The notes below the pieces were generated by a model, which searched no databases, was not told the DNA's origin, and was given only the letters and a program-made list of their open reading frames with translations. A stretch of DNA of 64,000 bases. Origin: Ectothiorhodospira marina (GTDB taxonomy: Bacteria > Pseudomonadota > Gammaproteobacteria > Ectothiorhodospirales > Ectothiorhodospiraceae). The position numbers and the translations under genes were made by a program. The DNA lies in NCBI RefSeq assembly GCF_900109495.1, contig NZ_FOAA01000006.1, positions 79,332 to 143,331 on the forward strand, written 5' to 3'. Each line of letters opens with the position of its first letter. Positions within the stretch are counted from its first letter, which is position 1. Positions 1 to 9,995 of this stretch are shown piece by piece.

Positions 1-932
1 ATGGGGTAGTAGATGGCGCAGGCGATCTGTTGGGCCTGCAGGGCCTTCATGATGGCATCACGCTGATCGCTGAGGATCGTGTATTGGTGGAAGACGTGAG
101 TACCCACGCCATCTTCAAAGGGCGTGGTCACGGCGGTGCCGGCCAGCAGTTCGTTATAGCGATGGGCCACCCGACGGCGGCTGAAGTTGTAGTCATCGAT
201 ATGGGGAAGCTTGACGCGCAGAATGGCAGCCTGAATCTCGTCCAGGCGGCTGTTGTAGCCAATGCGGTCATGGTGGTAACGCACATCGCTGCCATGGTTG
301 CGTAGATTGCGCAATAGCGCAGCGTGGGCCTCGTCCCGTGTTGTCACCAGGCCGCCGTCGCCATAACACCCCAGATTCTTGCTGGGAAAGAAACTGAAGC
401 AGCCGAAATCTCCCACACCGCCGGTCTGCTGCCCCCCCACCCGGGCGCCAAAGGATTGGGCACAGTCTTCCAGCAGCATCAGGTCGTTTTGCTGGCAGAT
501 CTGTTGCAGGGCATCCAGATCGGCAGGCTGCCCAAACAGGTGCACTGGCATGATGGCCCGTGTCCGGTCATTGATGGCGTCACGCACCTGGGCCACATCG
601 ATATTGAAGCTGTGAGGATCGATATCCACGAAGACCGGCGTGGCCCCCACGTAGCGTATGGCCTCGGCGGTGGCAATGAAGGTAAAGGCACTGGTGATCA
701 CCTCATCACCGTGGCCGATGCCGGCGGCCCTGAGGGCCAGATGCAGGGCGTCGGTGCCCGAGGCGCAGGTGATGGCGTACTCCACACCCAGGTAATCGGC
801 CAGTTCCTGCTCCAGGGCCTGCACGTTCGGGCCGAGGATGAAGTGGGTCGTGTCAAGCACGCCTTGCACGGCGGCGTCGATGTCAGTCTTGAGCTGGTGG
901 TATTGGGTCTTGAGGTCGACCATGGGGATCAT
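1..932 (-). CDS. gnnB: DegT/DnrJ/EryC1 PLP aminotransferase, GnnB-like (3' end cut by window edge)
   Basis: Sugar aminotransferase of the DegT/DnrJ/EryC1 fold; the reading frame stays open to the left edge, so the C-terminus is missing. The ATG at 932 gives an N-terminus beginning MIPMVDLKTQY and has an AGAAGGA ribosome site just upstream; a second ATG sits at 923. Visible marks are a CASGTDALHLAL substrate/cofactor loop, EDCAQSFGA, and the FPSKNLGCYGDGG segment whose Lys forms the PLP Schiff base. It follows the Gfo/Idh/MocA dehydrogenase by 53 bases on the same strand. That pairing, next to rnhB-dnaE where lpx genes usually end, fits GnnA/GnnB, which turn UDP-GlcNAc into UDP-GlcNAc3N for lipid A with amide-linked acyl chains. 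WbpE-type O-antigen transamination is the alternative. Family certain, exact sugar inferred. Confidence 0.7.
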   Translation of the reverse strand, partial: MIPMVDLKTQYHQLKTDIDAAVQGVLDTTHFILGPNVQALEQELADYLGVEYAITCASGTDALHLALRAAGIGHGDEVITSAFTFIATAEAIRYVGATPVFVDIDPHSFNIDVAQVRDAINDRTRAIMPVHLFGQPADLDALQQICQQNDLMLLEDCAQSFGARVGGQQTGGVGDFGCFSFFPSKNLGCYGDGGLVTTRDEAHAALLRNLRNHGSDVRYHHDRIGYNSRLDEIQAAILRVKLPHIDDYNFSRRRVAHRYNELLAGTAVTTPFEDGVGTHVFHQYTILSDQRDAIMKALQAQQIACAIYYP

Positions 933-985
933 GGTGGGGTCCTTCTGCAAACGAATCGGGGGTTGGGGGGCGTTCGGGCGAGAGG

Positions 986-1948
986 TCAGCCGTCCTCGCC
1001 CAGCACATGGGCGCCTTGGCGCACCTGTTCGGTGATACGGATGGCGGTCTCCAGGGCACGTTGCCCATCCTCACCGGAGACAATGACCGGGCCGCCGTTC
1101 GTGATGGCTTCCAGGAAGGCGGCGATCTCGGTCTTCAGGGCATCCCCCTCTTCAAAGATGCTGGTTTCGGTGGTGACTTCCGGGATGCCGGGAAACATTT
1201 CCCGCTCGCCCAGGCGGTGGATGGACAGTCCGCGATTCTGGAAGTCCACGGAGACGTAGGCGTTCTTCTGGAAGATGCGCATCTTGCGCTCGCTCTTGAG
1301 GCTCACCCGGCTGGAGGTCACGTTGGCCACGCAGCCATTTTCGAATTCGATGCGGGCGTTGGCAATGTCCAGTGCCTCGGACAGCACCTTGGCCCCGCTG
1401 GCCGCTACGGCTTTCACCGGCGAGCGCACCATGTCCAGGATGATGTCGATATCGTGGATCATCAGATCCAGCACCACGTTCACGTCGGTGGCCCGTGGCT
1501 TGAAGGGGGCCAGCCGGTGGGACTCAATGAAGAGGGGCGCGCAGCGCTGGCCAGCCAGGTCCAGCAGGGCCGCGTTGAAACGCTCCAGATGGCCTACCTG
1601 CAGGATGGCATCGTGCTCGCGGGCGATGCGGTTCAGCTCCGCGGCCTCGGCCACGGTGCTGGTGATGGGTTTCTCCACCAGAACATGGGTGCCCCGCTCC
1701 AGGAAGTCCCGTGCCACCTGATAGTGCAGGGTGGTGGGCACGGCAATGCTCACCGCATCCACTTCACCGAGCAACTCCCGGTAATCGGTCACCGCGCGAC
1801 AGTCACAATCCGCGCCCACCCGGGCGGCGGCCTCGGCGTCAGTGTCGGCCACCGCGATCAGGTCAGCGTGAGAGAAGGCGGCGTACTTCTGGGCGTGAAA
1901 CTTGCCGAGATAGCCGACGCCGATGACGGCGCATCGGGTTGGAGTCAT
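986..1948 (-). CDS. gnnA: Gfo/Idh/MocA-family NAD-dependent sugar dehydrogenase, GnnA-like
   Basis: 320-residue oxidoreductase. The N-terminus has the Rossmann signature VIGVGYLGKFH and the family VEKPITSTVAEA motif near residue 92, where the Lys-Pro lies close to the nicotinamide. A HDIDIILDM segment follows in the C-terminal alpha/beta domain. The opening GVGYLG-FHAQKYA is what I associate with the dehydrogenase found inside lpx gene clusters. There GnnA oxidises C3 of UDP-GlcNAc before GnnB aminates it. It is transcribed away from rnhB, and the aminotransferase follows on the same strand. If the assignment holds, lipid A here would contain 2,3-diamino-2,3-dideoxyglucose. A WbpB-like dehydrogenase for surface polysaccharide is the alternative. 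Confidence 0.68.
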   Translation of the reverse strand: MTPTRCAVIGVGYLGKFHAQKYAAFSHADLIAVADTDAEAAARVGADCDCRAVTDYRELLGEVDAVSIAVPTTLHYQVARDFLERGTHVLVEKPITSTVAEAAELNRIAREHDAILQVGHLERFNAALLDLAGQRCAPLFIESHRLAPFKPRATDVNVVLDLMIHDIDIILDMVRSPVKAVAASGAKVLSEALDIANARIEFENGCVANVTSSRVSLKSERKMRIFQKNAYVSVDFQNRGLSIHRLGEREMFPGIPEVTTETSIFEEGDALKTEIAAFLEAITNGGPVIVSGEDGQRALETAIRITEQVRQGAHVLGEDG

Positions 1949-2132
1949 GGGTTTTCCAGGAACGGGGCGTATGAAATGGCCAGTCTTGGGGTGCCAGGAT
2001 ACACCGTCACGGAACGGCGGGCCCTTTGGTCATGCATCCCTGCCGCTGATGCCCGCGGGGCTGGCTTTGCCTCGGCTGACCTGCTTAAGTGGTATTGAGT
2101 TTCTCCATTTTACTGGATCGTGAGGGCATTGT

Positions 2133-2735
2133 GTGACGGAAGCAGAACTTGTGGAATGCCTGGCGCAAGCGGATGTGGCAGGAGTGGACGAAGTGGGTCG
2201 CGGCCCCCTGGCGGGCCCCGTGGTGGCCGCTGCCGTGATCCTGGATCCGGCCCGCCCCATTGCCGGGCTGATGGACTCCAAGGCCCTGAGTCCGGCGCGC
2301 CGCGAGGCCCTGGCGGCCCTGATTCGGGAGCAATCGTTGGCCTGGTCCGTGGCCCTGTGCACGCCGGGGGAGATCGACGAGATGAATATCCTGCATGCCA
2401 CCTTCGAGGCCATGCGTCGGGCCGTGGCCACCCTGGGCCGGCCGCCGTCCATCGCCCTGGTGGATGGCAACCGTTGTCCTGAACTGACCTGTGCCGCCTA
2501 TCCCGTGGTGAAGGGGGATGGCCGGGTTCCCTGCATCAGCGCCGCCTCCATCATCGCCAAGGTTCATCGGGATGCGCTGATGGCTGACCTGGACCAGATC
2601 TATCCCGGTTACGGAATGGCTTCCCATAAGGGTTACCCCACACGCGCCCACCGCGAGGCATTGGTCAGGCTGGGCCCCAGCCCCTGTCATCGCCGCAGTT
2701 TCGCGCCCGTCCGGGAAGCCGCCCGTTTGCGATGA
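2133..2735 (+). CDS. rnhB: Ribonuclease HII
   Basis: 200-residue RNase HII, which cuts the RNA strand of RNA-DNA hybrids and starts removal of single ribonucleotides from DNA. The active-site opening VDEVGRG gives Asp19 and Glu20. MDSKALSP (around 47-54), VDGNRCP and [10 protein letters not shown] are the other family blocks. The start is a GTG; no ATG fits before the catalytic motif. It heads a plus-strand run with dnaE, accA and tilS, a common gammaproteobacterial order in which lpxB normally sits upstream. Here the upstream genes are instead the divergent GnnA/GnnB-like pair. Confidence 0.95.
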   Translation: MTEAELVECLAQADVAGVDEVGRGPLAGPVVAAAVILDPARPIAGLMDSKALSPARREALAALIREQSLAWSVALCTPGEIDEMNILHATFEAMRRAVATLGRPPSIALVDGNRCPELTCAAYPVVKGDGRVPCISAASIIAKVHRDALMADLDQIYPGYGMASHKGYPTRAHREALVRLGPSPCHRRSFAPVREAARLR

Positions 2736-2852
2736 TCCGTGGGGAGCGGCCCCCGGCCGTGCATGCCGTCGGTCTCAAGGGTGGATCACAGGCCCCCCTC
2801 TGGCCTTATACTCCTGGCCTGTTCAGCTCGATTCACCAGCTCCGCGGCACCC

Positions 2853-5800
2853 ATGACACCCAGTTTTGTTCATCTCCATCTGCACTCCGAATTTTCTCTG
2901 GTGGACGGCCTGGTGCGCGTCGGTGCCCTGGTGGACGCCGCGCGAGCCCATGGCATGCCAGCCTGTGCGGTCACGGACCAAAACAATCTTTTCGGCATGG
3001 TCAAGTTCTACAAGGCTGCCCTCAAGGCCGGAGTCAAACCCCTCATCGGCGCCGATGCCTGGGTCACGGCACCACAGCCTGGAGAAGCGCCAACACGCAT
3101 TGTCCTGCTCTGCCAGGACAATGCCGGCTACGGCAACCTGACCCGCCTGATCAGTCGGGGCTATCAGGAAGGTCAGCAAAGCGGTGCCCCGATCCTGGAG
3201 CGGGACTGGTTCACGCAGGAGACCTGTCGTGGGCTGATTGCCTTGTCCGGGGCGCGCGAGGGGGAAGTGGGCCGCGCCCTGCTGTCCAGCCAGCCGGAGA
3301 CGGCCCAGCCACTGTGTGACCATTGGGCGGGCTTGTTTCCGGGGCGTTTCTACCTGGAACTGGTGCGTACCGGACGAGAGGGCGAGGAGGACTATCTGCA
3401 CGCCGCGGTGAAATTGGCCGCAGCCCGGGGCCTGCCAGTGGTGGCCACCAACGATGTGCGCTTCCTCAAGGCTGAGGATTTCGACGCCCACGAGGCCCGG
3501 GTCTGCATCCATGAAGGCCGGGTGCTGGATGACCCACGACGTCCACGCCTGTACAGCCGACAGCAGTATCTACGCACCCCCGAAGAGATGTCAGAGCTTT
3601 TCAGCGATATTCCGGAAGCGCTTGAAAATACGGTGGAGATTGCCCGGCGCTGCAACCTCACACTGACACTGGGCGAGAACTATCTGCCCCAGTTTCCCAT
3701 CCCCGAGGGGATGACCACCGATGCGTACTTCCGCAGTGAGTCCCGCAAGGGGCTGGACCAGCGGCTGGTGCGTCTGGTGGCTGAGGATGACCCGGATCGG
3801 GAGGCTCGTATTCAGGCCTACAAGGACCGTCTGGAATTGGAACTGGACGTGATATGCCAGATGGGGTTCCCCGGTTACTTCCTGATCGTGGCGGATTTCA
3901 TTCAGTGGGCTAAAGACAATGGTGTGCCGGTAGGGCCGGGTCGTGGCTCCGGTGCAGGCTCACTGGTGGCCTACGCACTGAAAATTACTGACCTTGACCC
4001 AATCCGTTATGAGCTTTTGTTTGAGCGATTTCTGAATCCCGAGCGGGTGTCCATGCCCGACTTCGATGTGGATTTTTGCATGGAGAAACGGGACAGCGTC
4101 ATCGACTATGTGGCGCGGCGCTACGGTCGAGACAAGGTTTCGCAGATCATCACCTACGGCACCATGGCCGCCAAGGCCGTGGTGCGCGACGTGGGTCGGG
4201 TGCTGGGGCACCCGTATGGCTTTGTCGATCGCATTGCCAAGCAGATCCCCATGGAAATCGGCATGACCCTGGACAAGGCCCTGGAGCAGGAAGAGGACCT
4301 GCGCCAGAGCTATCAGGACGATGAAGAGGTGCGCGACCTCATCGACCTGGCGCTGAAGCTGGAAGGCGTGGCACGTAATGCCGGCAAGCACGCCGGTGGG
4401 GTTGTCATTGCCCCCACCACGCTCACGGACTTCTCGCCGCTGTTCTGCGAACCGGGGGGGCAGGGGGTGGTCACCCACTTCGATAAGGACGATGTGGAAG
4501 CCATCGGCCTGGTGAAGTTCGACTTCCTGGGCCTGCGCACCCTGACCATCATTGACTGGGCGGTGCACAACATTAATGCCCGACGCCAGGAGGCGGGCGA
4601 GGCCCTGCTGGACATCAACGATGTGCCCCTGGAGGATCAGGCCACCTTCAGCCTGCTCAAGCGCCAGGAGACCACGGCGGTCTTCCAGCTGGAATCGCGG
4701 GGCATGAAGGATCTCATCAAGCGCCTGGAACCTGATGATTTTGAGGACATCATCGCCCTGGTGGCCCTCTATCGTCCTGGCCCGCTGCAATCGGGCATGG
4801 TGGATGACTACATCAACCGGAAGCACGGTCGGGCCAAGGTGGAGTATCCCCATCCGGCCCTGGAGCCCATCCTCAAGCCTACCCATGGGGTGATCCTCTA
4901 CCAGGAACAGGTGATGCAGATCGCCCAGGTGCTGGCCGGCTACAGCCTGGGGGGCGCGGACCTGCTGCGGCGCGCCATGGGCAAGAAAAAGCCCGAGGAG
5001 ATGGCCAAGCAGCGCGAGATTTTCCAGAAGGGCGCGGTGGAAAAGGGGGTGCAGGCGGAGACCGCCACCTACATCTTTGACCTCATGGAGAAGTTCGCCG
5101 GCTACGGGTTCAATAAGTCCCACTCGGCCGCCTATGCGTTGCTCTCCTACCAGACCGCCTGGCTCAAATGCCATTACCCTGCGGCCTTCATGGCGGCGGT
5201 GCTCTCTGCCGATCTGGATCACACCGACAAGATCGTGAACCTGATCGACGAGTGCCGCTCCATGAATCTGGAGGTGATCCCTCCGGATGTGAATGCCTCC
5301 AGCTATGAATTCACCGTGCGCGATGCGCGCACCATCGTTTATGGGTTAGGCGCCATCAAGGGGGTGGGCGAATCCGCCATCCAGGTGATCCTGGACAGCC
5401 GCAGCCAGGGCGGCCCGTTCGCCAGTCTGGATGACCTGTGCATGCGTGCCGATTCCCAGAAGATCAACCGGCGCACCCTGGAGGCCCTGATCCGCGCCGG
5501 CGCCCTGGATTCCATTGGTCCTAATCGGGCCACATTGATGCACACGCTGCCCCAGGCCCTGTCCCGCGCTGAACAACACCTGCGGAACCAGAGCATGGGG
5601 CAGGAGGATCTGTTCGGGGATCTGGTCATACCGGCTCCGGAAGTGGCCCCGACCGAACAGTGGCCGGAATGGGACGAAGAAAGCCGTCTTCTGGCGGAGA
5701 AGGAAACCCTGGGGTTGTACCTCACCGGGCATCCCATCATCCGCTATGAGGCTGAACTGGCACAGATTACGGGCAAGCGCATCGCCGATCTGCTCAGCGA

Positions 5801-6380
5801 TCTGGCCGATAGTGCCCCCAGCAACGGCGGTGGCAACGGGGAGGGGGGGGGTTACGGTCGGGGCCGGCAGCGGGAGCAGACCGTGATCGTTGCCGGCCTG
5901 GTGGTGGCCATCCGGACCCGTAACGGCAACTCCGGGCGCATGGCCTTCCTCACCCTGGACGATCGCAGCGGCCGAGTGGAAGTTGGGTTGTTCGGGGACG
6001 ACTACCGACGCTACCAGAGCCTGTTGGTCAAGGATCGTCTGCTGGTGGTGGAGGGCAGTGCCGGCATTGATGAGTTCAGCGGGAACGTGCGCATGCGCTG
6101 TCGTCAGATCATGGACCTGGATCAGGCCCGCGAACAATTTGCCAAACGGGTGGAACTGGCCGTCAACGGTCATGCCAGCCCGGGGTTGCTGGAGGGATTG
6201 CATGCGCACCTGGTGCCCTTTTGCGAGGGGCCGTGTCCCATATTCCTGAGCTACTGTAACGACCAGGCCAGTGCCCGTTTTCGTCTGGGGGCCCGTTGGC
6301 AGGTGCGCCCGAATGAGGAACTCATCCATCACCTGCGGGAGTTGCTGGGGGAGGAGGCGGTACGGATCGTTTACCGCTGA
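2853..6380 (+). CDS. dnaE: DNA polymerase III alpha subunit
   Basis: Replicative polymerase catalytic subunit, 1175 residues, the usual DnaE length. The ATG at 2853 starts [14 protein letters not shown], the PHP-domain opening with its His cluster at 7-11; the frame is open further upstream but lacks homology there. [11 protein letters not shown] lies in the palm. PDFDVDF places catalytic Asp403 and Asp405 at the same numbers as in E. coli. A Gly-rich linker (coded near 5820-5870) precedes the OB-fold region, which begins around [10 protein letters not shown]. It lies 117 bases after rnhB and 87 before accA. No proofreading exonuclease domain is present, as expected for DnaE. Confidence 0.97.
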   Translation: MTPSFVHLHLHSEFSLVDGLVRVGALVDAARAHGMPACAVTDQNNLFGMVKFYKAALKAGVKPLIGADAWVTAPQPGEAPTRIVLLCQDNAGYGNLTRLISRGYQEGQQSGAPILERDWFTQETCRGLIALSGAREGEVGRALLSSQPETAQPLCDHWAGLFPGRFYLELVRTGREGEEDYLHAAVKLAAARGLPVVATNDVRFLKAEDFDAHEARVCIHEGRVLDDPRRPRLYSRQQYLRTPEEMSELFSDIPEALENTVEIARRCNLTLTLGENYLPQFPIPEGMTTDAYFRSESRKGLDQRLVRLVAEDDPDREARIQAYKDRLELELDVICQMGFPGYFLIVADFIQWAKDNGVPVGPGRGSGAGSLVAYALKITDLDPIRYELLFERFLNPERVSMPDFDVDFCMEKRDSVIDYVARRYGRDKVSQIITYGTMAAKAVVRDVGRVLGHPYGFVDRIAKQIPMEIGMTLDKALEQEEDLRQSYQDDEEVRDLIDLALKLEGVARNAGKHAGGVVIAPTTLTDFSPLFCEPGGQGVVTHFDKDDVEAIGLVKFDFLGLRTLTIIDWAVHNINARRQEAGEALLDINDVPLEDQATFSLLKRQETTAVFQLESRGMKDLIKRLEPDDFEDIIALVALYRPGPLQSGMVDDYINRKHGRAKVEYPHPALEPILKPTHGVILYQEQVMQIAQVLAGYSLGGADLLRRAMGKKKPEEMAKQREIFQKGAVEKGVQAETATYIFDLMEKFAGYGFNKSHSAAYALLSYQTAWLKCHYPAAFMAAVLSADLDHTDKIVNLIDECRSMNLEVIPPDVNASSYEFTVRDARTIVYGLGAIKGVGESAIQVILDSRSQGGPFASLDDLCMRADSQKINRRTLEALIRAGALDSIGPNRATLMHTLPQALSRAEQHLRNQSMGQEDLFGDLVIPAPEVAPTEQWPEWDEESRLLAEKETLGLYLTGHPIIRYEAELAQITGKRIADLLSDLADSAPSNGGGNGEGGGYGRGRQREQTVIVAGLVVAIRTRNGNSGRMAFLTLDDRSGRVEVGLFGDDYRRYQSLLVKDRLLVVEGSAGIDEFSGNVRMRCRQIMDLDQAREQFAKRVELAVNGHASPGLLEGLHAHLVPFCEGPCPIFLSYCNDQASARFRLGARWQVRPNEELIHHLRELLGEEAVRIVYR

Positions 6381-6467
6381 GGTCTCGAGGCAGAAGACAG
6401 CACTTGAGACGAGTCAGTTTCCCGCGTGTACAATGCCCCTTTCCCACACCAACCGACAAGTCATCGA

Positions 6468-7424
6468 ATGAACCCGGATTTCCTTGAATTTGAGCAGCCT
6501 ATCGCCGAACTGGAAGCCAAGATCGAAGAGCTCCGGTTCGTGGGTGATGATGCGGAAGTGAACATCCAGGACGAGATCGCCCGTCTGGAGAGCAAGTGCA
6601 AGAGCCTCACCGAGTCGATCTTCTCCAAGCTCACGGCCTGGCAGATCGCCCAGTTGGCCCGCCATCCACGAAGGCCTTACACCCTGGATTACGTGAGGCA
6701 CATGCTCACGGAATTCGAGGAACTTCATGGGGATCGCGCCTTTGCCGATGACCCGGCCATTGTGGGCGGCATCGGACGCCTGGGTGATCGACCCGTCATG
6801 GTGATCGGCCACCAGAAGGGCCGCGACACCAAGGAGAAGATCGTCCGCAACTTTGGCATGCCGCGCCCGGAAGGTTATCGCAAGGCCCTGCGCCTGATGC
6901 AGATGGCGGAGCGATTCTCACTGCCGGTGATCACCTTCATCGATACCCCAGGCGCCTATCCCGGCGTGGGCGCCGAGGAACGGGGGCAGAGCGAAGCCAT
7001 TGCCCGCAATCTCATGGAGATGTCTGAATTGCGCACCCCCATCGTCTGTACCGTGGTGGGCGAGGGGGGGTCCGGGGGCGCCTTGGCCGTGGGAGTGGGT
7101 GACAAGGTTCAAATGTTGCAATACAGCACCTACTCGGTGATCTCGCCTGAGGGGTGTGCCTCCATCCTCTGGAAGAGCGCCGAAAAGGCTTCCGAAGCCG
7201 CGGAGGCCATGGGCATCATTTCCACCCGGCTCAAGGAATTGGGCCTGATCGACCAGGTGATTGACGAACCGCTGGGTGGGGCGCATCGGGATCCAGAAGC
7301 CATGTCACAGACACTGAAGGCGACTCTTCAGGAGACACTGGACGAGTTGCAGTGCATGGATGTGGATGAACTGGTGGAGCGTCGTTACCAACGCATCATG
7401 AAGTACGGGCAGTTCAAGGAGTAA
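6468..7424 (+). CDS. accA: Acetyl-CoA carboxylase carboxyltransferase alpha subunit
   Basis: Carboxyltransferase alpha subunit that, with AccD, moves CO2 from carboxybiotin to acetyl-CoA in the first step of fatty acid synthesis. It has 318 residues, against 319 in E. coli. The ATG at 6468 gives the conserved start [19 protein letters not shown]; an earlier in-frame ATG at 6434 or before would add a tail not seen in the family. Key blocks are PRKAYTLDY-like [42 protein letters not shown] and [10 protein letters not shown]. It sits between dnaE and tilS, six bases before the latter. accD is not in the window. Confidence 0.96.
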   Translation: MNPDFLEFEQPIAELEAKIEELRFVGDDAEVNIQDEIARLESKCKSLTESIFSKLTAWQIAQLARHPRRPYTLDYVRHMLTEFEELHGDRAFADDPAIVGGIGRLGDRPVMVIGHQKGRDTKEKIVRNFGMPRPEGYRKALRLMQMAERFSLPVITFIDTPGAYPGVGAEERGQSEAIARNLMEMSELRTPIVCTVVGEGGSGGALAVGVGDKVQMLQYSTYSVISPEGCASILWKSAEKASEAAEAMGIISTRLKELGLIDQVIDEPLGGAHRDPEAMSQTLKATLQETLDELQCMDVDELVERRYQRIMKYGQFKE

Positions 7425-7430
7425 CTCCCC

Positions 7431-8717
7431 ATGCTCGGGGCCCTTGCCCAGGCCGTGGAACGTTTGCCGCCGGCACGACGATGGCTGGTGGGATTGAGCG
7501 GGGGGCTGGATTCCGTGGTCCTGTTGCACGGGCTGGCACAGCTGGGGGGGCGGGTGGGTTCCCCCGGGTTGCGCGCGGTGCATGTGCACCACGGGCTTCA
7601 TGCCCGTGCCGATGCCTGGGCCCAACACTGCCAGGTGCTTTGCGATGCTCTGGAAGTGCCCCTGGATGTGGTGAGGGTGGATGCCCGGCCGCATCGAGGT
7701 CAAAGCCCTGAAGCCGCGGCTCGCCACGCACGTTATCAGGCATTGGCCGACCAGATGGCCCCCGGTGACGCCCTGCTCACTGCCCATCACCGCCGCGATC
7801 AGGCAGAAACCCTGCTTCTCCAGCTCCTGCGTGGTGCCGGCCCGGCCGGACTCTCGGCCATGCCCCGCTGGCAGCCCCACGGGTCGGGCTGGCATGGGCG
7901 GCCGCTGCTGGATATGGATCGCCCCATGCTTGAGGCCCACGCCCGCGAAAATGGTCTGGTCTGGGTGGAAGATGACAGTAATGGCGACCTGGGGCTGGAC
8001 CGCAATCTGCTGCGTCATGAGGTGATGCCCCGACTGCGCCAGCGTTGGCCGTCCCTGGATACCACGCTGGCTCGAGCTGCGGGACTGCAGGCAGAGGCCC
8101 AGGAACTGCTGGCGGAGCGTGCGCGGGAGGACCTGCAGACCCTGAGAGGCGAGGCGGCAGGCACACTGTCAATTCCGGCGATCCGTGCCCTGCGCCGCCC
8201 CCGACAACGCAACGCCTTGCGAGAATGGTGGCGGGAGAAGGGGCTGCCTGCGCCCAATCAGAACCGGCTGGAAGCCCTGTTGCAGCAGATCCGGGACGTG
8301 GGCCCTGACAGCGGATTGCTCGTGACCTGGCCTGGAGCCGAGGTGAGGGGGTATCGGGACAGCCTTCATGCCATGGCGCCTTTGCCGCTCCTGGACCCGG
8401 CCAGTGTCTGGTCATGGGACGGCATTCGGGACCTGGCCTTGCCGGAGCTGGGGATCACTCTATCGGCCCAGGAGATGCTGCGTTTGCATGGGCTGGAGCC
8501 TGCCCTCCTGGAGCCTCCGCTGACGGTGCGCCTGCGCCGTGGGGGCGAGACCTGCCGTCTGCGCGGGCAGACCCGAATCCTCAAGAAGCTGTTTCAGGAG
8601 GCAGGCATCCCTCCCTGGGAGCGGGACCGCATCCCCTTGATTCATGCCGGTGATCGTCTTGCCGTGGTCTGGGGCCTGTGGTGTTGTGATCTCCCGGCTG
8701 GGGCGGGCAGGCGGTGA
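7431..8717 (+). CDS. tilS: tRNA(Ile)-lysidine synthase
   Basis: 428-residue enzyme that adds lysine to C34 of the tRNA-Ile CAU anticodon, switching it from Met to Ile. The N-terminal PP-loop motif SGGLDS is at residues 23-28, followed by VHVHHGLHARADAWAQHC, DALLTAHHRRDQAETLLLQL and the C-terminal substrate-binding domain ending in LFQEAGIPPWERDRIPL, all typical of TilS. Only six bases separate it from accA, so the two are likely co-transcribed. It converges with zapE on the other strand, with 27 bases between the stops and no obvious terminator. Confidence 0.95.
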   Translation: MLGALAQAVERLPPARRWLVGLSGGLDSVVLLHGLAQLGGRVGSPGLRAVHVHHGLHARADAWAQHCQVLCDALEVPLDVVRVDARPHRGQSPEAAARHARYQALADQMAPGDALLTAHHRRDQAETLLLQLLRGAGPAGLSAMPRWQPHGSGWHGRPLLDMDRPMLEAHARENGLVWVEDDSNGDLGLDRNLLRHEVMPRLRQRWPSLDTTLARAAGLQAEAQELLAERAREDLQTLRGEAAGTLSIPAIRALRRPRQRNALREWWREKGLPAPNQNRLEALLQQIRDVGPDSGLLVTWPGAEVRGYRDSLHAMAPLPLLDPASVWSWDGIRDLALPELGITLSAQEMLRLHGLEPALLEPPLTVRLRRGGETCRLRGQTRILKKLFQEAGIPPWERDRIPLIHAGDRLAVVWGLWCCDLPAGAGRR

Positions 8718-8744
8718 AGCATCTGAGCGAATATCGGGCTGCCC

Positions 8745-9839
8745 TCAAGGTCGATGGGGCTGTGCCAGATAGTCCTCCGATTGCATCTCCAGCAGCCGGC
8801 TCACACAACGCTGATACTCGAAGCGCAGCCGCTGGCCCTGATACAGTGCCTCCGGTCGATCCTCGGCGGCGATGATCAGGTTCACCCTGCGGTCGTAGAA
8901 TTCGTCCACCAGTGCCAGAAAACGCCGGGCGGCGTTGTCCATGGTGTGATCCATGACCGGCACATCGGCGATGAGCACCGAATGGAACTCCCGGGCAATC
9001 TCCACGTAGTCCATCTGGCTGCGCGGACCCTCGCACAGATCGGCAAAGCGAAACCAGACCACGCCATCCGCGCACCGCTGAACCGGGATCTTGCGATCCT
9101 CCACCTGGATGTGGCGGCAATCGTGAGGCGCATCGGGTGCCAGGGTATCGAAGGTGTTCACGAGTTGTTCACGTGCCGCCTCATCTGAGGGCGTGTGATA
9201 GATCTGCGCCTGTTGAAGATTGCGCAGCCGATAATCCACATCCCCATCCAGATGAAATACCTCCAGGTGCTCATGGATCAGCCGGATGGCGGGCAGGAAC
9301 AGGTCCCGTTGCAGGCCGTCCTTGTAGAGTTCATCCGGTGGCAGGTTGGAGGTGGTTACCAGACAGACCCCATTCTCCATCAGGCCTGCCAGCAGGCGGT
9401 GCAGCAAGACCGCATCGGTGATGTCGGAGACGAAAAACTCGTCCAGACACAGCAGGCGGGCATGGGCCATGCGGCGGGCGACGATGGCAAGGGGGTCGCT
9501 CTGGTCCTTGAGTTCGCGAAGCTCGGCATGCACCTTTTGCATGAAGCGGTGAAAATGCAGTCGGGTCTTGTCCTCGAAGGGCAATTCATCGAAGAAGCGA
9601 TCCACCAGATAGGTCTTGCCGCGACCCACATCCCCCCAAAGGTAAAGGCCGGGTACGGGTTGCGGTACCTCCCTGCGCCTCAGCAGGCGGGCCAGCGGGC
9701 CGGGCCGCCTGGGTCGGGGCGTGGCCGCCAGCTCATCTGTGATGCGTTGCAGACGCGCCAGGGCCCGTTCCTGGCCGGGGTCCAGTTGGAGCCCGGCTGC
9801 GTGTTCGGGTTGCAGTCGACCGTGATGGGGCATGGGCAT
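8745..9839 (-). CDS. zapE: Cell-division AFG1-like ATPase ZapE
   Basis: 364-residue AFG1/ZapE ATPase. In E. coli ZapE associates with the division ring under low oxygen or heat and alters FtsZ polymer stability. Walker A is GDVGRGKT at 69-76 and Walker B is LLCLDEF at 129-135, followed by the sensor-type VTTSNLPPDELYKDGLQR and the family end MQSEDYL. Two in-frame ATG codons lie six bases apart at 9839 and 9833. It is monocistronic, converging with tilS and diverging from trpB. Confidence 0.93.
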   Translation of the reverse strand: MPMPHHGRLQPEHAAGLQLDPGQERALARLQRITDELAATPRPRRPGPLARLLRRREVPQPVPGLYLWGDVGRGKTYLVDRFFDELPFEDKTRLHFHRFMQKVHAELRELKDQSDPLAIVARRMAHARLLCLDEFFVSDITDAVLLHRLLAGLMENGVCLVTTSNLPPDELYKDGLQRDLFLPAIRLIHEHLEVFHLDGDVDYRLRNLQQAQIYHTPSDEAAREQLVNTFDTLAPDAPHDCRHIQVEDRKIPVQRCADGVVWFRFADLCEGPRSQMDYVEIAREFHSVLIADVPVMDHTMDNAARRFLALVDEFYDRRVNLIIAAEDRPEALYQGQRLRFEYQRCVSRLLEMQSEDYLAQPHRP

Positions 9840-9995
9840 GGCTGTATCGGGACCGGACTACGGCATCGCAGCATAGCATAGCCACCGGCAGACCCAACCC
9901 CGCGAATCCCATGGGAAAGGACTGGTCAGAGGCCGGGCTGGGGTTTAGCATTGCGGTTATCCGTTTCGTCATCTGGTGAATGAGAGCTGTGATCC

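Noticed and set aside
2740..2852. Longer DnaE start in the rnhB-dnaE gap
   Set aside because: The frame is open but the added residues have no homology to DnaE, whose PHP domain begins right after ATG 2853.
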